64,000 bases of DNA from Methylomonas sp. AM2-LC (GTDB lineage: Bacteria > Pseudomonadota > Gammaproteobacteria > Methylococcales > Methylomonadaceae). Below are positions 27,458 through 37,174 of this stretch, piece by piece (within the stretch, counting starts at the first letter, position 1; each line of letters begins with the position of its first letter). The translations under genes and the position numbers were made by a program. The DNA is taken from the NCBI RefSeq assembly GCF_039904985.1, contig NZ_CP157005.1:1736001-1800000 (forward strand), written 5' to 3'. A model generated the notes under the pieces. That model saw only the letters and a list, made by a program, of their open reading frames with translations, made no database searches and was not told the origin of the DNA.

Positions 27458-28553
27458 TTACGAAACGTTACGTATCATTTATTGGGGAGTTCTGGTACTA
27501 AGCATCCTCGGCTTTGTATTATGCGAAGGCATCAATCTGGGTGTTGGTATGTTAGTGTATCTACTCGGAAAAAATACTGAGGTGGCTAAAGTTGCCATTG
27601 CCAGTGTTGCGCCGACTTCATTATTACAACTTGCCTGGTTAATGGCGGTCATTGCAGTATTATTTGCAACCTGGCCCATAGTCTATGCGGTGATTTTCTC
27701 CTGTTTACCTTGGTTGTTGCTCATTATGCTATTGGCTTGGCTACCTAGACCAGTCGGTTTTTTATTTAGAGATGCGAGTGACAAAGCCGCTTGGCAGAAC
27801 AATTGGGATAAGGTTCTCAGTGTCAGTAGCTTTTTAATCACCGCCATCTTAGGGGTTATTGCTGGCAATTTACTTAAAGGCATTCCTTTTCATCTTGATA
27901 GTGATATGCGGATTTTTTTTCTGGGAGATGTGTGGGGTTTGCTTAATCCCTTTGCATTATTGGTAGCATTAATTAATCTGACATTATTACTGTTTTATGC
28001 AGCCAGTTTTCTGCAACTAAAAGTAGGTGAAGATATTTCTAAACACTGTCAACCTTGGATTTTAAAGGCAGGCGTGGCGTTTATGCTGCTATTCGCTTTG
28101 GCCGGATTATGGTTGATGCATCTGGAGGGCTATCATATTAATTCGGAAATAATGACTAATGCCGATTCAAATCCACTACATAAATTTGTTAAACGCAGTG
28201 AAGGTTTGTGGCTGGATAATTATGAACATCTACCCGTGTTATGGTTGTTACCAGGATTAGTGTTCAGTTCGACAATAGCTACACTTTATTTTTCTGCAAA
28301 GCGACAGCTTTATTACTGGGCGTTTATAGCCGCTAGTGTTGCTGTTACCGCCACAGTGTTAACGCTGGCTGTCTCCATGTTTCCCTTTTTGTTGCCATCC
28401 AATCGTTCCTTGAATAGTTCATTAACACTATGGGATGCCAGTGCCAGCTTTAACACCTTAACCACATTATTAGGGGTGGTGGTGTGTGCATTGCCTATCA
28501 TGGCTTTGACTAGTCGTTTTGCTTTTTCGCAACCCAGCAAAACTAGTGAGTAG
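27447..28553 (+). CDS. Divergent cytochrome bd-type oxidase subunit II (CydB-like)
   Basis: About 368 residues, nine predicted membrane helices. The start is ATG 27447 with AGGAG seven bases upstream, overlapping the CydA-like gene by 11 bases. The ends match CydB well (YETLRIIYW at the N-terminus; MFPFLLPSNRSLNSSLTLWD near the C-terminus). The most conserved N-terminal motifs are changed. DGFDMGVGML is EGINLGVGML, and APHWDGNQVWL is APTSLLQLAWL, so the conserved acidic and Trp residues linked to proton entry are lost. No cydX-like micropeptide follows. It probably forms a heterodimer with the preceding protein. Confidence 0.82.
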   Translation: MNYDYETLRIIYWGVLVLSILGFVLCEGINLGVGMLVYLLGKNTEVAKVAIASVAPTSLLQLAWLMAVIAVLFATWPIVYAVIFSCLPWLLLIMLLAWLPRPVGFLFRDASDKAAWQNNWDKVLSVSSFLITAILGVIAGNLLKGIPFHLDSDMRIFFLGDVWGLLNPFALLVALINLTLLLFYAASFLQLKVGEDISKHCQPWILKAGVAFMLLFALAGLWLMHLEGYHINSEIMTNADSNPLHKFVKRSEGLWLDNYEHLPVLWLLPGLVFSSTIATLYFSAKRQLYYWAFIAASVAVTATVLTLAVSMFPFLLPSNRSLNSSLTLWDASASFNTLTTLLGVVVCALPIMALTSRFAFSQPSKTSE

Positions 28554-28701
28554 ATTATTGCACTGCTAAAGACGTGTTATGAATAAATAACCTTATATTT
28601 GCTAGTAAAATAAGTAGGTGTGCTAATGTGTATTGATAGTAACTAGGCCGTTGGCTAAAGTTGATCTAAATCGTTTTTGCTATTAAAACAGGATGCTAAT
28701 T

Positions 28702-31068
28702 ATGAACGTACTTCCCGTCACAGCTCAGGAACTGGAAAATATTAATGCTTATTGGCGCGCCTGCAATTATCTGGCAGCCGGTATGATCTATTTGCGTGAT
28801 AACCCATTACTGGAAGAACCTTTACAGCCAGAACATATAAAACGCAGATTACTAGGACACTGGGGATCGAGTCCTGGTTTGAGTTTTGTTTATATCCATC
28901 TTAATCGCCTGATTAATAAATACGATTTGAATTGTATCTTTTTGGCAGGTCCTGGGCATGGCGCGCCAGGCGTGTTGGCACCGGTATATTTGGAGGGAAC
29001 TTACAGCGAAGTTTACCCCAATAAAGGTGAAGATAAAGAAGGTATGCTTAATTTCTTTAAGGAGTTTTCTTTTCCCGGTGGTATTGGCAGTCACTGCACA
29101 CCGGAAACACCTGGCTCAATTCATGAGGGAGGGGAGTTGGGTTATAGTATATCCCATGCTTTTGGTGCAGCCTATGATAACCCCGATTTAATAGTTGCTG
29201 TCGTGGTGGGGGATGGCGAAGCAGAAACGGCACCTCTGGCCACTTCTTGGCATTCCAATAAATTTCTCAATCCGCTTCGCGATGGAGCAGTATTGCCGAT
29301 TTTGCATTTGAACGGCTACAAGATCAATAATCCCAGCTTGTTATCACGTATTAGTCATACAGAGCTGGAACATCTGTTTCTGGGCTATGGGTGGAAGCCT
29401 TATTTTGTGGAGGGTAGTGATATACTCACTATGCATGCCAAAATGGCTGAGGTGATGGAAGCATGTGTGTTAGAAATTCAGCAGATCCAGACAGAAGCAC
29501 GCAGTTCTGGAAAAGCTGTCCGTCCGCGTTGGCCAATGATTGTACTGCGGTCACCTAAAGGTTGGACTGGACCTAAAGAAGTCGATGGACATAAGGTGGA
29601 AGGTTTCTGGCGTGCGCATCAGGTACCGCTTGGTGGTGTACGTGAGCATCCCGAGCATTTGCAACAATTAGAGACATGGTTAAAAAGTTATAAGCCTGAA
29701 ACCTTGTTTGATGCTCAGGGTCGCTTAATTCCAGAACTTAAAAAACTGGCTCCCCAGGGGGAACGGCGTATGAGTGCCAATTTGCATGCCAATGGTGGTC
29801 GATTGCGCAAGGCTCTACGTATGCCAGACTTTCGTGAATATCAGATAGCTCTGGAAAAGCCTGCCGTAAGTAGCGCCGAAAATACGCCACCCTTAGGTAA
29901 ATTTCTGCGCGACATTATGTCTGCCAATATGCAAAATTTTCGGGTATTTGGTCCTGACGAAAATACGTCTAACAAACTGGATGCCATTTATACGGTCAGT
30001 AAAAAAACCTGGTTAGCTGACTATTTGCCAGAAGATAGTGATGGAGGCGAACTGTCTGTAGATGGTCGTGTCATGGAAATGCTGTCCGAACATACTTTAG
30101 AAGGCTGGCTGGAAGGCTATTTGCTCACCGGACGCCACGGTTTTTTTTCCACCTACGAAGCATTTGTACATGTCATAGATTCCATGTTTAACCAACATGC
30201 TAAATGGCTGGCAATGTCGAAAGCTGTACCCTGGAGGTCAGCAGTCTCTTCTCTTAATTTATTGATTACTTCAACTGTTTGGCGTCAAGATCATAATGGA
30301 TTTACCCATCAGGACCCCGGTTTTCTGGATGTGGTCGTCAATAAAAGTCCTGCCGTTACACGTATCTATCTACCGCCTGATGTCAATACGCTGTTGGTGG
30401 TTAGTGATCATTGTTTACGTAGTACCGATTACATCAATGTCATCGTCTGTGATAAACAAAAACACTTACAATATCTGGATATGGATGCCGCCATTAAACA
30501 CTGTACCAAGGGTATAGGCATCTGGGAGTGGGCGAGTAGTGATATTGGCTCCGAACCGGATTTGGTGATTGCCAGTGCTGGCGATATTCCTACCAAGGAA
30601 GCCTTGGCGGCCGTTGTGATTTTGCGCGAACACTTTCCGCAATTGAAAGTTCGTTTTATTAATGTTGTTGATCTTTACAAGCTGACGCCTGCAACCGAAC
30701 ATCCGCATGGATTATCGGATAAAGATTTCGATAGTTTGTTTACACTGGATAAACCCATATTATTTAATTTTCATGGTTATCCCTGGCTAATACACCGTTT
30801 GGCTTATCGACGTCATAATCATAAGAATTTGCATGTGCGGGGCTATAAAGAAAAGGGTAGTATTAATACGCCTTTAGAGTTGGCAATTCAAAACGAAATT
30901 GATCGCTTTAGTCTGGTGATTGACGTGATTGATCGCATTCCAGCTTTACATGTCGCGGGTGCGCACGTTAAAGAAAAAATGCGTGATATTCAAATTGAAT
31001 GTCGTAGTTACGCTTACGAATATGGTATAGATCTCCCAGAGGTGGATAATTGGACTTGGCCATATTAA
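28702..31068 (+). CDS. xfp: Phosphoketolase (xylulose-5-phosphate/fructose-6-phosphate)
   Basis: A 788-residue thiamine-diphosphate enzyme that cleaves xylulose-5-P or fructose-6-P with phosphate to acetyl-phosphate plus a triose or tetrose phosphate. Family motifs are [20 protein letters not shown] (about 87-106), the SFPGGIGSH stretch (about 128-136), the thiamine site [17 protein letters not shown], and the [11 protein letters not shown] region. Length fits the family (about 790). The start ATG 28702 follows AACAGGA. In methanotrophs this enzyme can supply acetyl units from pentose phosphates made in the RuMP cycle. It is followed by a strong terminator. Confidence 0.93.
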   Translation: MNVLPVTAQELENINAYWRACNYLAAGMIYLRDNPLLEEPLQPEHIKRRLLGHWGSSPGLSFVYIHLNRLINKYDLNCIFLAGPGHGAPGVLAPVYLEGTYSEVYPNKGEDKEGMLNFFKEFSFPGGIGSHCTPETPGSIHEGGELGYSISHAFGAAYDNPDLIVAVVVGDGEAETAPLATSWHSNKFLNPLRDGAVLPILHLNGYKINNPSLLSRISHTELEHLFLGYGWKPYFVEGSDILTMHAKMAEVMEACVLEIQQIQTEARSSGKAVRPRWPMIVLRSPKGWTGPKEVDGHKVEGFWRAHQVPLGGVREHPEHLQQLETWLKSYKPETLFDAQGRLIPELKKLAPQGERRMSANLHANGGRLRKALRMPDFREYQIALEKPAVSSAENTPPLGKFLRDIMSANMQNFRVFGPDENTSNKLDAIYTVSKKTWLADYLPEDSDGGELSVDGRVMEMLSEHTLEGWLEGYLLTGRHGFFSTYEAFVHVIDSMFNQHAKWLAMSKAVPWRSAVSSLNLLITSTVWRQDHNGFTHQDPGFLDVVVNKSPAVTRIYLPPDVNTLLVVSDHCLRSTDYINVIVCDKQKHLQYLDMDAAIKHCTKGIGIWEWASSDIGSEPDLVIASAGDIPTKEALAAVVILREHFPQLKVRFINVVDLYKLTPATEHPHGLSDKDFDSLFTLDKPILFNFHGYPWLIHRLAYRRHNHKNLHVRGYKEKGSINTPLELAIQNEIDRFSLVIDVIDRIPALHVAGAHVKEKMRDIQIECRSYAYEYGIDLPEVDNWTWPY

Positions 31069-31164
31069 AAATAACTGGGTTGTTGGCTTTCGAAAAAATG
31101 TATTTAACTTGATTAGACTATGTTAGTTGTTAGACAAATTCTTTATTAAATATTATTTTCTAAA

Positions 31165-31211
31165 CTAAAAAAAGCCCGCTTTAACATTGTTGAGTTAAAG
31201 CGGGCTTTTGA
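31165..31211. terminator. Bidirectional intrinsic terminator
   Basis: AAAAGCCCGCTTTAAC pairs perfectly with GTTAAAGCGGGCTTTT around an eight-base loop. The stem is flanked by an A-run on the left and a T-run on the right, so it can end transcription of the phosphoketolase gene (plus) and the phosphate transporter gene (minus), which converge here. Confidence 0.92.
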
Positions 31212-31248
31212 ATCACTAAGTAAGTGATTATGCTAAACGCTGTTCAAT

Positions 31249-32856
31249 TTAAAATATTTTGGTAAATAACCAATATAATGAACCAGATAGCAACATGGCA
31301 GAGGGTAATGTTAATACCCAAGCCATCGCTAAGTTACGCACCGTACTGAGTTGTAAACCCGATTTGTTAGCGGTCATAGCACCCGCTACTCCCGATGATA
31401 ATACGTGTGTAGTTGATACTGGCAAACCAAACATATCAGCAGCACCAATAGTCGTCATTGCCACTAGTTCAGCTGAGGCGCCTTGCGCATAAGTAAGATG
31501 AGTTTTACCTATTTTTTCACCAACAGTTACCACAATTCTTTTCCAGCCTACCATAGTACCTAAGCCCAAGGCGATGGCAACGGTGACTTTTACCCATATG
31601 GGTATGAATTTAGTAGAATCGTCTATATCCTTTTTAAACGCTTTAATGTTGGCTTTAGTGTCGTCATCAAATTTGATGGGCTGTGTTTTTTCAAAAATCC
31701 GCAAAGTTTCAGAAGCAAGATACATATCATTCCGAACATTCGATACAGCTTCCATCGGTACATGCGCCAAACTGCCATACTGTTTAACCTGATCGCCTAT
31801 ATTGCCAACCATACTGGCCAGTCCTGCTAACACTTCCGGTTGATAATTTTTGGTGCGTACAAACTCAGAAAGCACTTTACGTGGGTCACTAGGTGCCGTA
31901 ATGCTTACATTTTTCAATATAGATTCCTGAGTAACATGAGCAACTGCTGCAAACTGTGTCATGTGATCAATCGGCATAGCCCGATTTAAGGCGTAAGCCA
32001 TGGGAACTGTACCTACTAAAATCAACATAATAAGTCCCATACCCTTTTGACCATCATTAGAGCCATGGGCGAAAGAAACACCCGTACAGGTCAAAATTAG
32101 TAATCCGCGTATCCAGATAGGGGGCGGGGTGTTGCCTTTGGGTTCTTCGTATAATTCGCGATTTTTTACTAACGCCTTTAGTAACAATAACAGTAAGGCG
32201 GCAAAACCAAAACCGATCATAGGTGAAAGCAGTAAAGAGTAGCCGACTTTAGTGGCTTGAGCCCAGTCTACGCCTGTGGTGCCATCACGGCCATGCATTA
32301 AAGCATTCGCAACACCCACGCCGATAATTGAGCCAATTAAGGTATGTGAAGATGACGCGGGTAAACCCAGCAACCAAGTACCTAAATTCCAGAGAATAGC
32401 GGCGATTAGTAGCGCAAAAACCATCGCAAAACCAGCGCTGGAGCCTACTTGTAAAATCAATTCAACAGGAAGTAAGGATATGATGCCAAAAGCAACGGTG
32501 CCACTGGAAACTAAGACGCCTAGAAAATTAAAAAATCCAGACCATAATACGGCGAAATTAGCGGGTAATGAATGGGTATATATGACAGTGGCAACTGCGT
32601 TGGCGGTATCGTGAAAACCGTTTACGAATTCAAAGCCTAAGGCAATTATTAGCGCAACACCCAATAAAAAGTAAGGCAGCCAGGTGATGGCTCTATCACC
32701 TGAGTCAGTGATGTCGCTGACTAAACTAAAGGCTGCAAAGCCTATACCAATAATCAGCATAACAACAAACAGGATAGCAGTCATGGTGCTGGGCTTATGA
32801 TCCAGTTCCGGGCGTGTGTTCGATAAAGATGAGGCTGTACTGCTACTATAGCTCAT
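31249..32856 (-). CDS. pitA: PiT-family inorganic phosphate transporter
   Basis: About 535 residues. Two PiT signature regions are visible: GFEFVNGFHDTANAVATVIY near residue 55 and GAADMFGLPVSTTHVLSSGV near the C-terminus. They flank about ten membrane helices and a central soluble loop. SFAHGSNDGQKGMG in the middle is also diagnostic. It moves phosphate as a metal-phosphate complex with protons or sodium. The start is ATG 32854-32856 with GGAG upstream; the frame extends to a TTG at 32874. It is only 5 kb from phoBR, but no Pho box was identified. Confidence 0.9.
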   Translation of the reverse strand: MSYSSSTASSLSNTRPELDHKPSTMTAILFVVMLIIGIGFAAFSLVSDITDSGDRAITWLPYFLLGVALIIALGFEFVNGFHDTANAVATVIYTHSLPANFAVLWSGFFNFLGVLVSSGTVAFGIISLLPVELILQVGSSAGFAMVFALLIAAILWNLGTWLLGLPASSSHTLIGSIIGVGVANALMHGRDGTTGVDWAQATKVGYSLLLSPMIGFGFAALLLLLLKALVKNRELYEEPKGNTPPPIWIRGLLILTCTGVSFAHGSNDGQKGMGLIMLILVGTVPMAYALNRAMPIDHMTQFAAVAHVTQESILKNVSITAPSDPRKVLSEFVRTKNYQPEVLAGLASMVGNIGDQVKQYGSLAHVPMEAVSNVRNDMYLASETLRIFEKTQPIKFDDDTKANIKAFKKDIDDSTKFIPIWVKVTVAIALGLGTMVGWKRIVVTVGEKIGKTHLTYAQGASAELVAMTTIGAADMFGLPVSTTHVLSSGVAGAMTANKSGLQLSTVRNLAMAWVLTLPSAMLLSGSLYWLFTKIF

Positions 32857-32970
32857 AAAAAAACTCCAATTCAAAATAGACCCTGAATTGTACTAAGCGT
32901 TTGTTACGTTATTGTTACAGTTATCTGCCTTCCCATAAAGCTTTAGCCACGGTTAACCAAGGTTTAATCC

Positions 32971-34185
32971 TTACTTTAAGCCTAAACTTTTAGGTACCAG
33001 CATAAAAAAACGGCCTGTGGATTTCATCTGTCCGGCCATTTCGCCAGCTTGTAGCCCTTGTCCCCAAAACACATCCCCGCGTATCAGTCCTTTTATAGCA
33101 CTTCCAGTATCTTGGGCCATGACCAGACGCTGAATGCGTTGCTGTCCACTGATGGGTGATAAATCGATCCATAGTGGTAGACCTAAAGGTAAAAAGCTAT
33201 TGTCCACAGCCAAACTGTAGCCGGCTGTTAAAGGCGTATTCATGCTGCCTACTGGGCCATCGTTCGGTAAGGTCTCACTGAGACGAAAAAAAATTACGGA
33301 CTGATTTTTCTGCATCAGGCTTTGTGCTTGTTCTGGGTGATGAATAATCCACTCGCGTATGCTTTGCATGGATATTTGTTCGAGAGGGATATAACCCTTT
33401 TCGACCAGCCAACGGCCAATTGCATAATATTGACGACCATTTTTAGCGGCGAAGCTTAGCGCTTGTACACGCCCGTCCTCCAAAATGACTTTTCCTGACC
33501 CTTGTATTTCCATGAAAAAGGCATCAATTTCATTATCTACCCATAAAAGTTCAGCATTTTTGCCCAGCAACGCGCCAGCAGAAATTTCGGCACGGTCATA
33601 ATAAGGCAGCAACTGGCCATTTTGCATACGCCCCACCATTTCACCCTTCTTGACTAAATCATGCGGTATGCCGTAAATGGGAACATGATAACGACGGCTT
33701 TTTTGAAATGAACCGTGCAGCTCAGGTAGATAATAACCGGTAAATAAACCTTCAAAATTGTTATGCTCAGATACCGCAAAGGGCTTAAACCAAGTTTCGA
33801 AAAATTGTTTTTCTTTACCTTTAGGCACATTGATTGAACACAACCGTTTCCAGTCACCCAAACGACCTAAGGGCAATAAAGGGCTAAGCACTTTATCGTT
33901 CGCCTGTAGTTGCCAACTGGCACAAGAATGTTGGAATGCATTGTAAGCCTGATTGTGATTATCTAGCTCCCAGCCTGGCAGATTATTAAATTCAGTCGCA
34001 TAAAGTTGTATTGTTTCACTACCACTAAGATTGATGGCAGTTCCCAATTTAAATGGTGTTTCTGTATTGGTATTAGAACGGGGTAAAGTTGCAGTTGCTG
34101 GAGTGTTGTGAGTGTTAGAGCAAGCAGGGAGAATTAAACTTAACAGCAGAAACATTAAAACGTTATATTGCAAGGCATGCTGCAT
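32971..34185 (-). CDS. mltA: Membrane-bound lytic murein transglycosylase A
   Basis: A 404-residue lipoprotein. The lipobox is LILPACSN, with cleavage before Cys22. The MltA barrel domain (about 120-290) contains GLFTGYYLPELHGS. The C-terminal 3D domain carries the catalytic-type Asp in VMAQDTGSAIKGLIRGD and the closing GDVFWGQG. MltA cleaves the glycan strands of peptidoglycan to 1,6-anhydro-muropeptides at the outer membrane. The gene is alone on the minus strand; its upstream region carries a short inverted-repeat element. Confidence 0.92.
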   Translation of the reverse strand: MQHALQYNVLMFLLLSLILPACSNTHNTPATATLPRSNTNTETPFKLGTAINLSGSETIQLYATEFNNLPGWELDNHNQAYNAFQHSCASWQLQANDKVLSPLLPLGRLGDWKRLCSINVPKGKEKQFFETWFKPFAVSEHNNFEGLFTGYYLPELHGSFQKSRRYHVPIYGIPHDLVKKGEMVGRMQNGQLLPYYDRAEISAGALLGKNAELLWVDNEIDAFFMEIQGSGKVILEDGRVQALSFAAKNGRQYYAIGRWLVEKGYIPLEQISMQSIREWIIHHPEQAQSLMQKNQSVIFFRLSETLPNDGPVGSMNTPLTAGYSLAVDNSFLPLGLPLWIDLSPISGQQRIQRLVMAQDTGSAIKGLIRGDVFWGQGLQAGEMAGQMKSTGRFFMLVPKSLGLK

Positions 34186-34294
34186 AGATAGGGTGGGGGT
34201 AAGAATAAATTGTAAATTCTATATACTATATTCTATCTGGAAATTTAGTATATCAGTTTCAATTTTATCTTACAGTGAAGGGCAAAGTTCGACC

Positions 34295-34464
34295 TAGGCT
34301 GTATAAAAACGTAAAAATATAATACAAAAATTAAATTATTCACCACTTGACTGGTTATTTAATTCTCTCAAGCAAGATAAATCTCCATCCAGACATAAAA
34401 ATAATCAGATAAATAGATTTATTTTTCCACCATGTTTTTGGATTTTACGTTTTTACACAGCCTG
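34295..34464. mobile_element. MITE-like element of about 170 bp
   Basis: AGGCTGTATAAAAACGTAAAA (from 34296) and TTTTACGTTTTTACACAGCCT (to 34463) are inverted repeats matching at 20 of 21 positions. Both point inwards, enclosing about 125 bases of AT-rich sequence without a reading frame. GACC lies just outside both ends, a possible 4-bp target duplication. Terminal repeats plus no transposase fit a miniature element mobilised in trans. The source IS is not in the window. Confidence 0.6.
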
Positions 34465-34532
34465 GACCCATTCTTGACTGTCACTTTCTCCAAACCGGCT
34501 AGTCAGCCAAGCCAGATTCTGAAAATGGAGGG

Positions 34533-35107
34533 CTACAAAGCAGCCGTTGGCGACCTCACACAAATGGCCACTTTCTTGTCACTGAATACCCTAAAAATTA
34601 TAGAAATTGAATGTCCGTTTTCTGCACAAAATCTAACACCGACTTTGTACTGGTAACGCCCTGCCTGTAAGGATGTTGGTGCGCTGATAACTAAATCCAA
34701 GCCATCTTCATCAAGTTGATTCAATCGATTGCATTCACTGTCGCCGACTAATTCCAGTTCTATCTGTGGTCGTTCTTGCTGAAATTCAGCGAAGAATGGA
34801 CTTAAATGGTGTGCGACGATTGTCGTCATCACTCCGATGCAAAGTGGCACAGTATTTAAGCGGCTGAAACGCACAGCCTCTGATTTGACAGCCTGTGTCT
34901 TACGTACTATTTCGCGTATAGAAGATTCGATCAAACGTCCTAAAGCCGTCAACCGACATCCCCTGCGGTCTCGGCTAAATAGCTCACCGCCAATTTCTTA
35001 ATTGCTTGCGTCAGTGAGGGTTGGGTCACATAAGTTGATTGTGCAGCGCGAGTGAACGACCCTTTATCGCAGACGGCCAGAAAATAGCGAATTTGTTGTA
35101 TTTCCAC
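34533..35107 (-). pseudogene. LysR-family regulator, frameshifted and truncated
   Basis: From GTG 35105-35107 the minus strand reads a normal LysR helix-turn-helix ([20 protein letters not shown], then [10 protein letters not shown]). Just after KKL the frame changes. The next part of the family pattern ([20 protein letters not shown]) is in another frame and continues into the effector domain (VPLCIGVMTTIVAHHLSPF). Homology stops near RYQYK, about 100 residues before the usual end. Both a frameshift near 34985 and loss of the C-terminus make it non-functional. It is divergent from the EthD-gene unit, which it may once have controlled. Confidence 0.82.
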
Positions 35108-35249
35108 AGCTTGCCTTCTTTTATAAATAGGAAAAACCTATTATTCTATAGAAAAATGGTATTTTACAATTGGCCTAATTCATTGTTTAATATAAACACT
35201 CAGTAACATAAATATATGATATTCATATGAAATCTGAAAAATAAACGTA

Positions 35250-35552
35250 ATGTACCCTACGCCAACAGATTTAAAAACTTTTGAACATCGTTATGCTGAT
35301 GAGCATGTACCTATGGCTGTCGAAAAGCTGGCTGGCAAAACACGAGTTGTCGCCTCATTGATACTTTCCAATGTAGACAAATCTGCAGCGCAATTTCATC
35401 GGATTGCCGAGGTTTATTTTCCATCGATCGATGAATTAAAGGCTTGTCTGAATTCATCTGGCGGTCAAGAAGCAGCTCAACATGCCGTTGAGATTTCTAG
35501 CGGTGGTGAGCCGTTGTTTCTAATCTCCGAGGTGGAAACCTTTGATTTCTAA
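35250..35552 (+). CDS. EthD-family small protein
   Basis: A 100-residue dimeric alpha/beta-barrel type protein. It begins MYPTPTDLKTFEHRYADEHV, the usual EthD start (YP...F...Y...H.P), and ends with LFLISEVETFDF. A stop codon lies just upstream, so ATG 35250 is the only good start and the first beta strand is short. EthD proteins occur with various oxidation pathways, and no specific reaction can be given. It is the first gene of a unit with an anchored periplasmic protein and an esterase, opposite a dead LysR gene. Confidence 0.78.
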   Translation: MYPTPTDLKTFEHRYADEHVPMAVEKLAGKTRVVASLILSNVDKSAAQFHRIAEVYFPSIDELKACLNSSGGQEAAQHAVEISSGGEPLFLISEVETFDF

Positions 35553-35594
35553 ACCGACCATCTGAATTAACATAATCACAGAGGGAGCAAATCA

Positions 35595-36200
35595 ATGTCT
35601 AACTCTATCAACAAACTAAATAAGTTGGCTTATAAGCGCATTCGCTGGCTGAGTCTGCTGTCTGTTATCTTTTTGGTCGGATTAATGCCGACTATTGTCC
35701 AAGCGCATCGCGGTGCGCCCGACGAGGCCGATGCTTGCGTTACGAGGGTTGGTTTTGAACGAGTCCATTTTACGGCCTATACCCCGACTCTGTCAGGGAA
35801 TCGGGAATATTGCAGCATCATTCCCGAAATCGGCCCAACTAATTTGGTGTTCGACTACGAAGGTAAAAGACTGCGCGATGTCAGCGTGGAATTCGAAATC
35901 ACCAAAGAACATGAAGGACAAAGGGTTTTTTATCAGCAGCCGAAAAAAGTTAAAAACGGCACTTTCAATAGTTTGGTCGATTTTAGTCAGTTTGGTGCTG
36001 GGAATTATTTGGCTCACATCGCTATTGTCGACAAGGATAAGCGTCTTGACACTCATATTCCGTTCTCTGTTGGTCTGGAATCGGTTCCTGGAAAAAGCTA
36101 TATGCTGCAAATTGTGATGATCGGGAGCTTGTTGTTACTGGCTTATATATTACTGAAGTTAGCGAATAAAGAAGCGCCCAATCACTCACCTGAGGCATGA
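35595..36200 (+). CDS. Membrane-anchored periplasmic protein with a predicted N-terminal His
   Basis: A 201-residue protein. The signal peptide (about 1-42) ends PTIVQA, so the mature chain would begin HRGAPDEADACV. The periplasmic part (about 43-165) is beta-rich with two Cys (DACV near 49; REYCSII near 75). A single C-terminal helix (about 170-190) anchors it with a short cytoplasmic tail. An N-terminal His after cleavage is seen in copper proteins such as CopC and LPMOs, but copper binding is inferred only. ATG 35595 follows GAGGGAGC. It lies between the EthD and esterase genes. Confidence 0.7.
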   Translation: MSNSINKLNKLAYKRIRWLSLLSVIFLVGLMPTIVQAHRGAPDEADACVTRVGFERVHFTAYTPTLSGNREYCSIIPEIGPTNLVFDYEGKRLRDVSVEFEITKEHEGQRVFYQQPKKVKNGTFNSLVDFSQFGAGNYLAHIAIVDKDKRLDTHIPFSVGLESVPGKSYMLQIVMIGSLLLLAYILLKLANKEAPNHSPEA

Positions 36201-36239
36201 TCGAATGGTACAGGCGAGTCAAACGAACTTAGGGGGAAT

Positions 36240-37139
36240 ATGACTATGAATATGACTCAATTAAAGGTTTATCTTTTAAGAATTAATTCTTGGCAGAAAG
36301 TGCTATTAGGGTTACCGATATTAGTAATAGTTGTCATGCTTTTGATGGATCACAGTGGCGACTCGGTAGAATTGGGGCAAGCTGTGTATCGGCCTGAGAT
36401 ACTGCAACGTCTTTGCAAAGCTGATCAACTAAGTGGAGACGCTGGAGAGACTTATGGCGAAGAAACCGAAAACGGTATCAAATACAATGTCCGCACTCCA
36501 GCCAATTATGATGCATCCGTTGCCCACCCACTATTACTGGTATTTTCACCGGCGGGATCGAATCGGGCTAAAACAGAAAAAACAACTGGGTTCACTTTTC
36601 CTGCTACCCAAGCCGGTTTCATCGTGGCCTATGCGGATCATCCAGAATTATCACCCAGCACTACCGTAGAATTAGGCACTATTCCCAGTTTAATGGCTAA
36701 AAAGTGGTGTATTGATAAAAAACAAGTCTATGTTACAGGACATTCCGATGGAGGGACTACGGCGATGGCATTAGCGTTTATGACTGGCACACGACATATC
36801 CTACGTGCTATTGCGCCGAGCGCCGCAGGGATTGCATATGATGATTTACGCGACCGCAGATGCCCTGAACCCTTGTCGGTTATGGTTATGCACAGCAGTA
36901 AGGATCGCCTGTTTCCTGGTTATGGTCAGCAAGCGGTGGGTTGGTGGGCGGCTTGTAATAAATGTGATCCTATTCCAGATAAAATCGCAAATGGTTGCTC
37001 CTCTTATTCAGGGTGTGCCGGGGGCGTAAAAACGTTGTACTGTGAAGGTGATAAAATCCATTCACATTGGCCCGAGCGAAGTCAGGATATTATCGATTTT
37101 TTTGTGTCGGCGACTCAAATTAGCCCACAGGCAAAGTGA
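36240..37139 (+). CDS. Poly(3-hydroxybutyrate) depolymerase-like esterase
   Basis: A 299-residue alpha/beta hydrolase with an N-terminal membrane anchor (VLLGLPILVIVVMLLM, about 20-37) and a periplasmic catalytic domain. The nucleophile Ser is in YVTGHSDGGTTAMAL (about 163-177), a probable acid Asp in MHSSKDRLFPG and the His in GDKIHSHWPE. Four Cys near CNKCDPIPDK and YSGCAGGVKTLYC may form disulfides. This is the LpqC/PHB-depolymerase esterase family, which includes feruloyl and acetyl esterases, so the substrate is open. It is probably co-transcribed with the two preceding genes. ATG 36246 is an alternative start. Confidence 0.8.
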   Translation: MTMNMTQLKVYLLRINSWQKVLLGLPILVIVVMLLMDHSGDSVELGQAVYRPEILQRLCKADQLSGDAGETYGEETENGIKYNVRTPANYDASVAHPLLLVFSPAGSNRAKTEKTTGFTFPATQAGFIVAYADHPELSPSTTVELGTIPSLMAKKWCIDKKQVYVTGHSDGGTTAMALAFMTGTRHILRAIAPSAAGIAYDDLRDRRCPEPLSVMVMHSSKDRLFPGYGQQAVGWWAACNKCDPIPDKIANGCSSYSGCAGGVKTLYCEGDKIHSHWPERSQDIIDFFVSATQISPQAK

Positions 37140-37174
37140 AATTGGCTCTATATGAATCGTAGTGGGTGCAAAGG

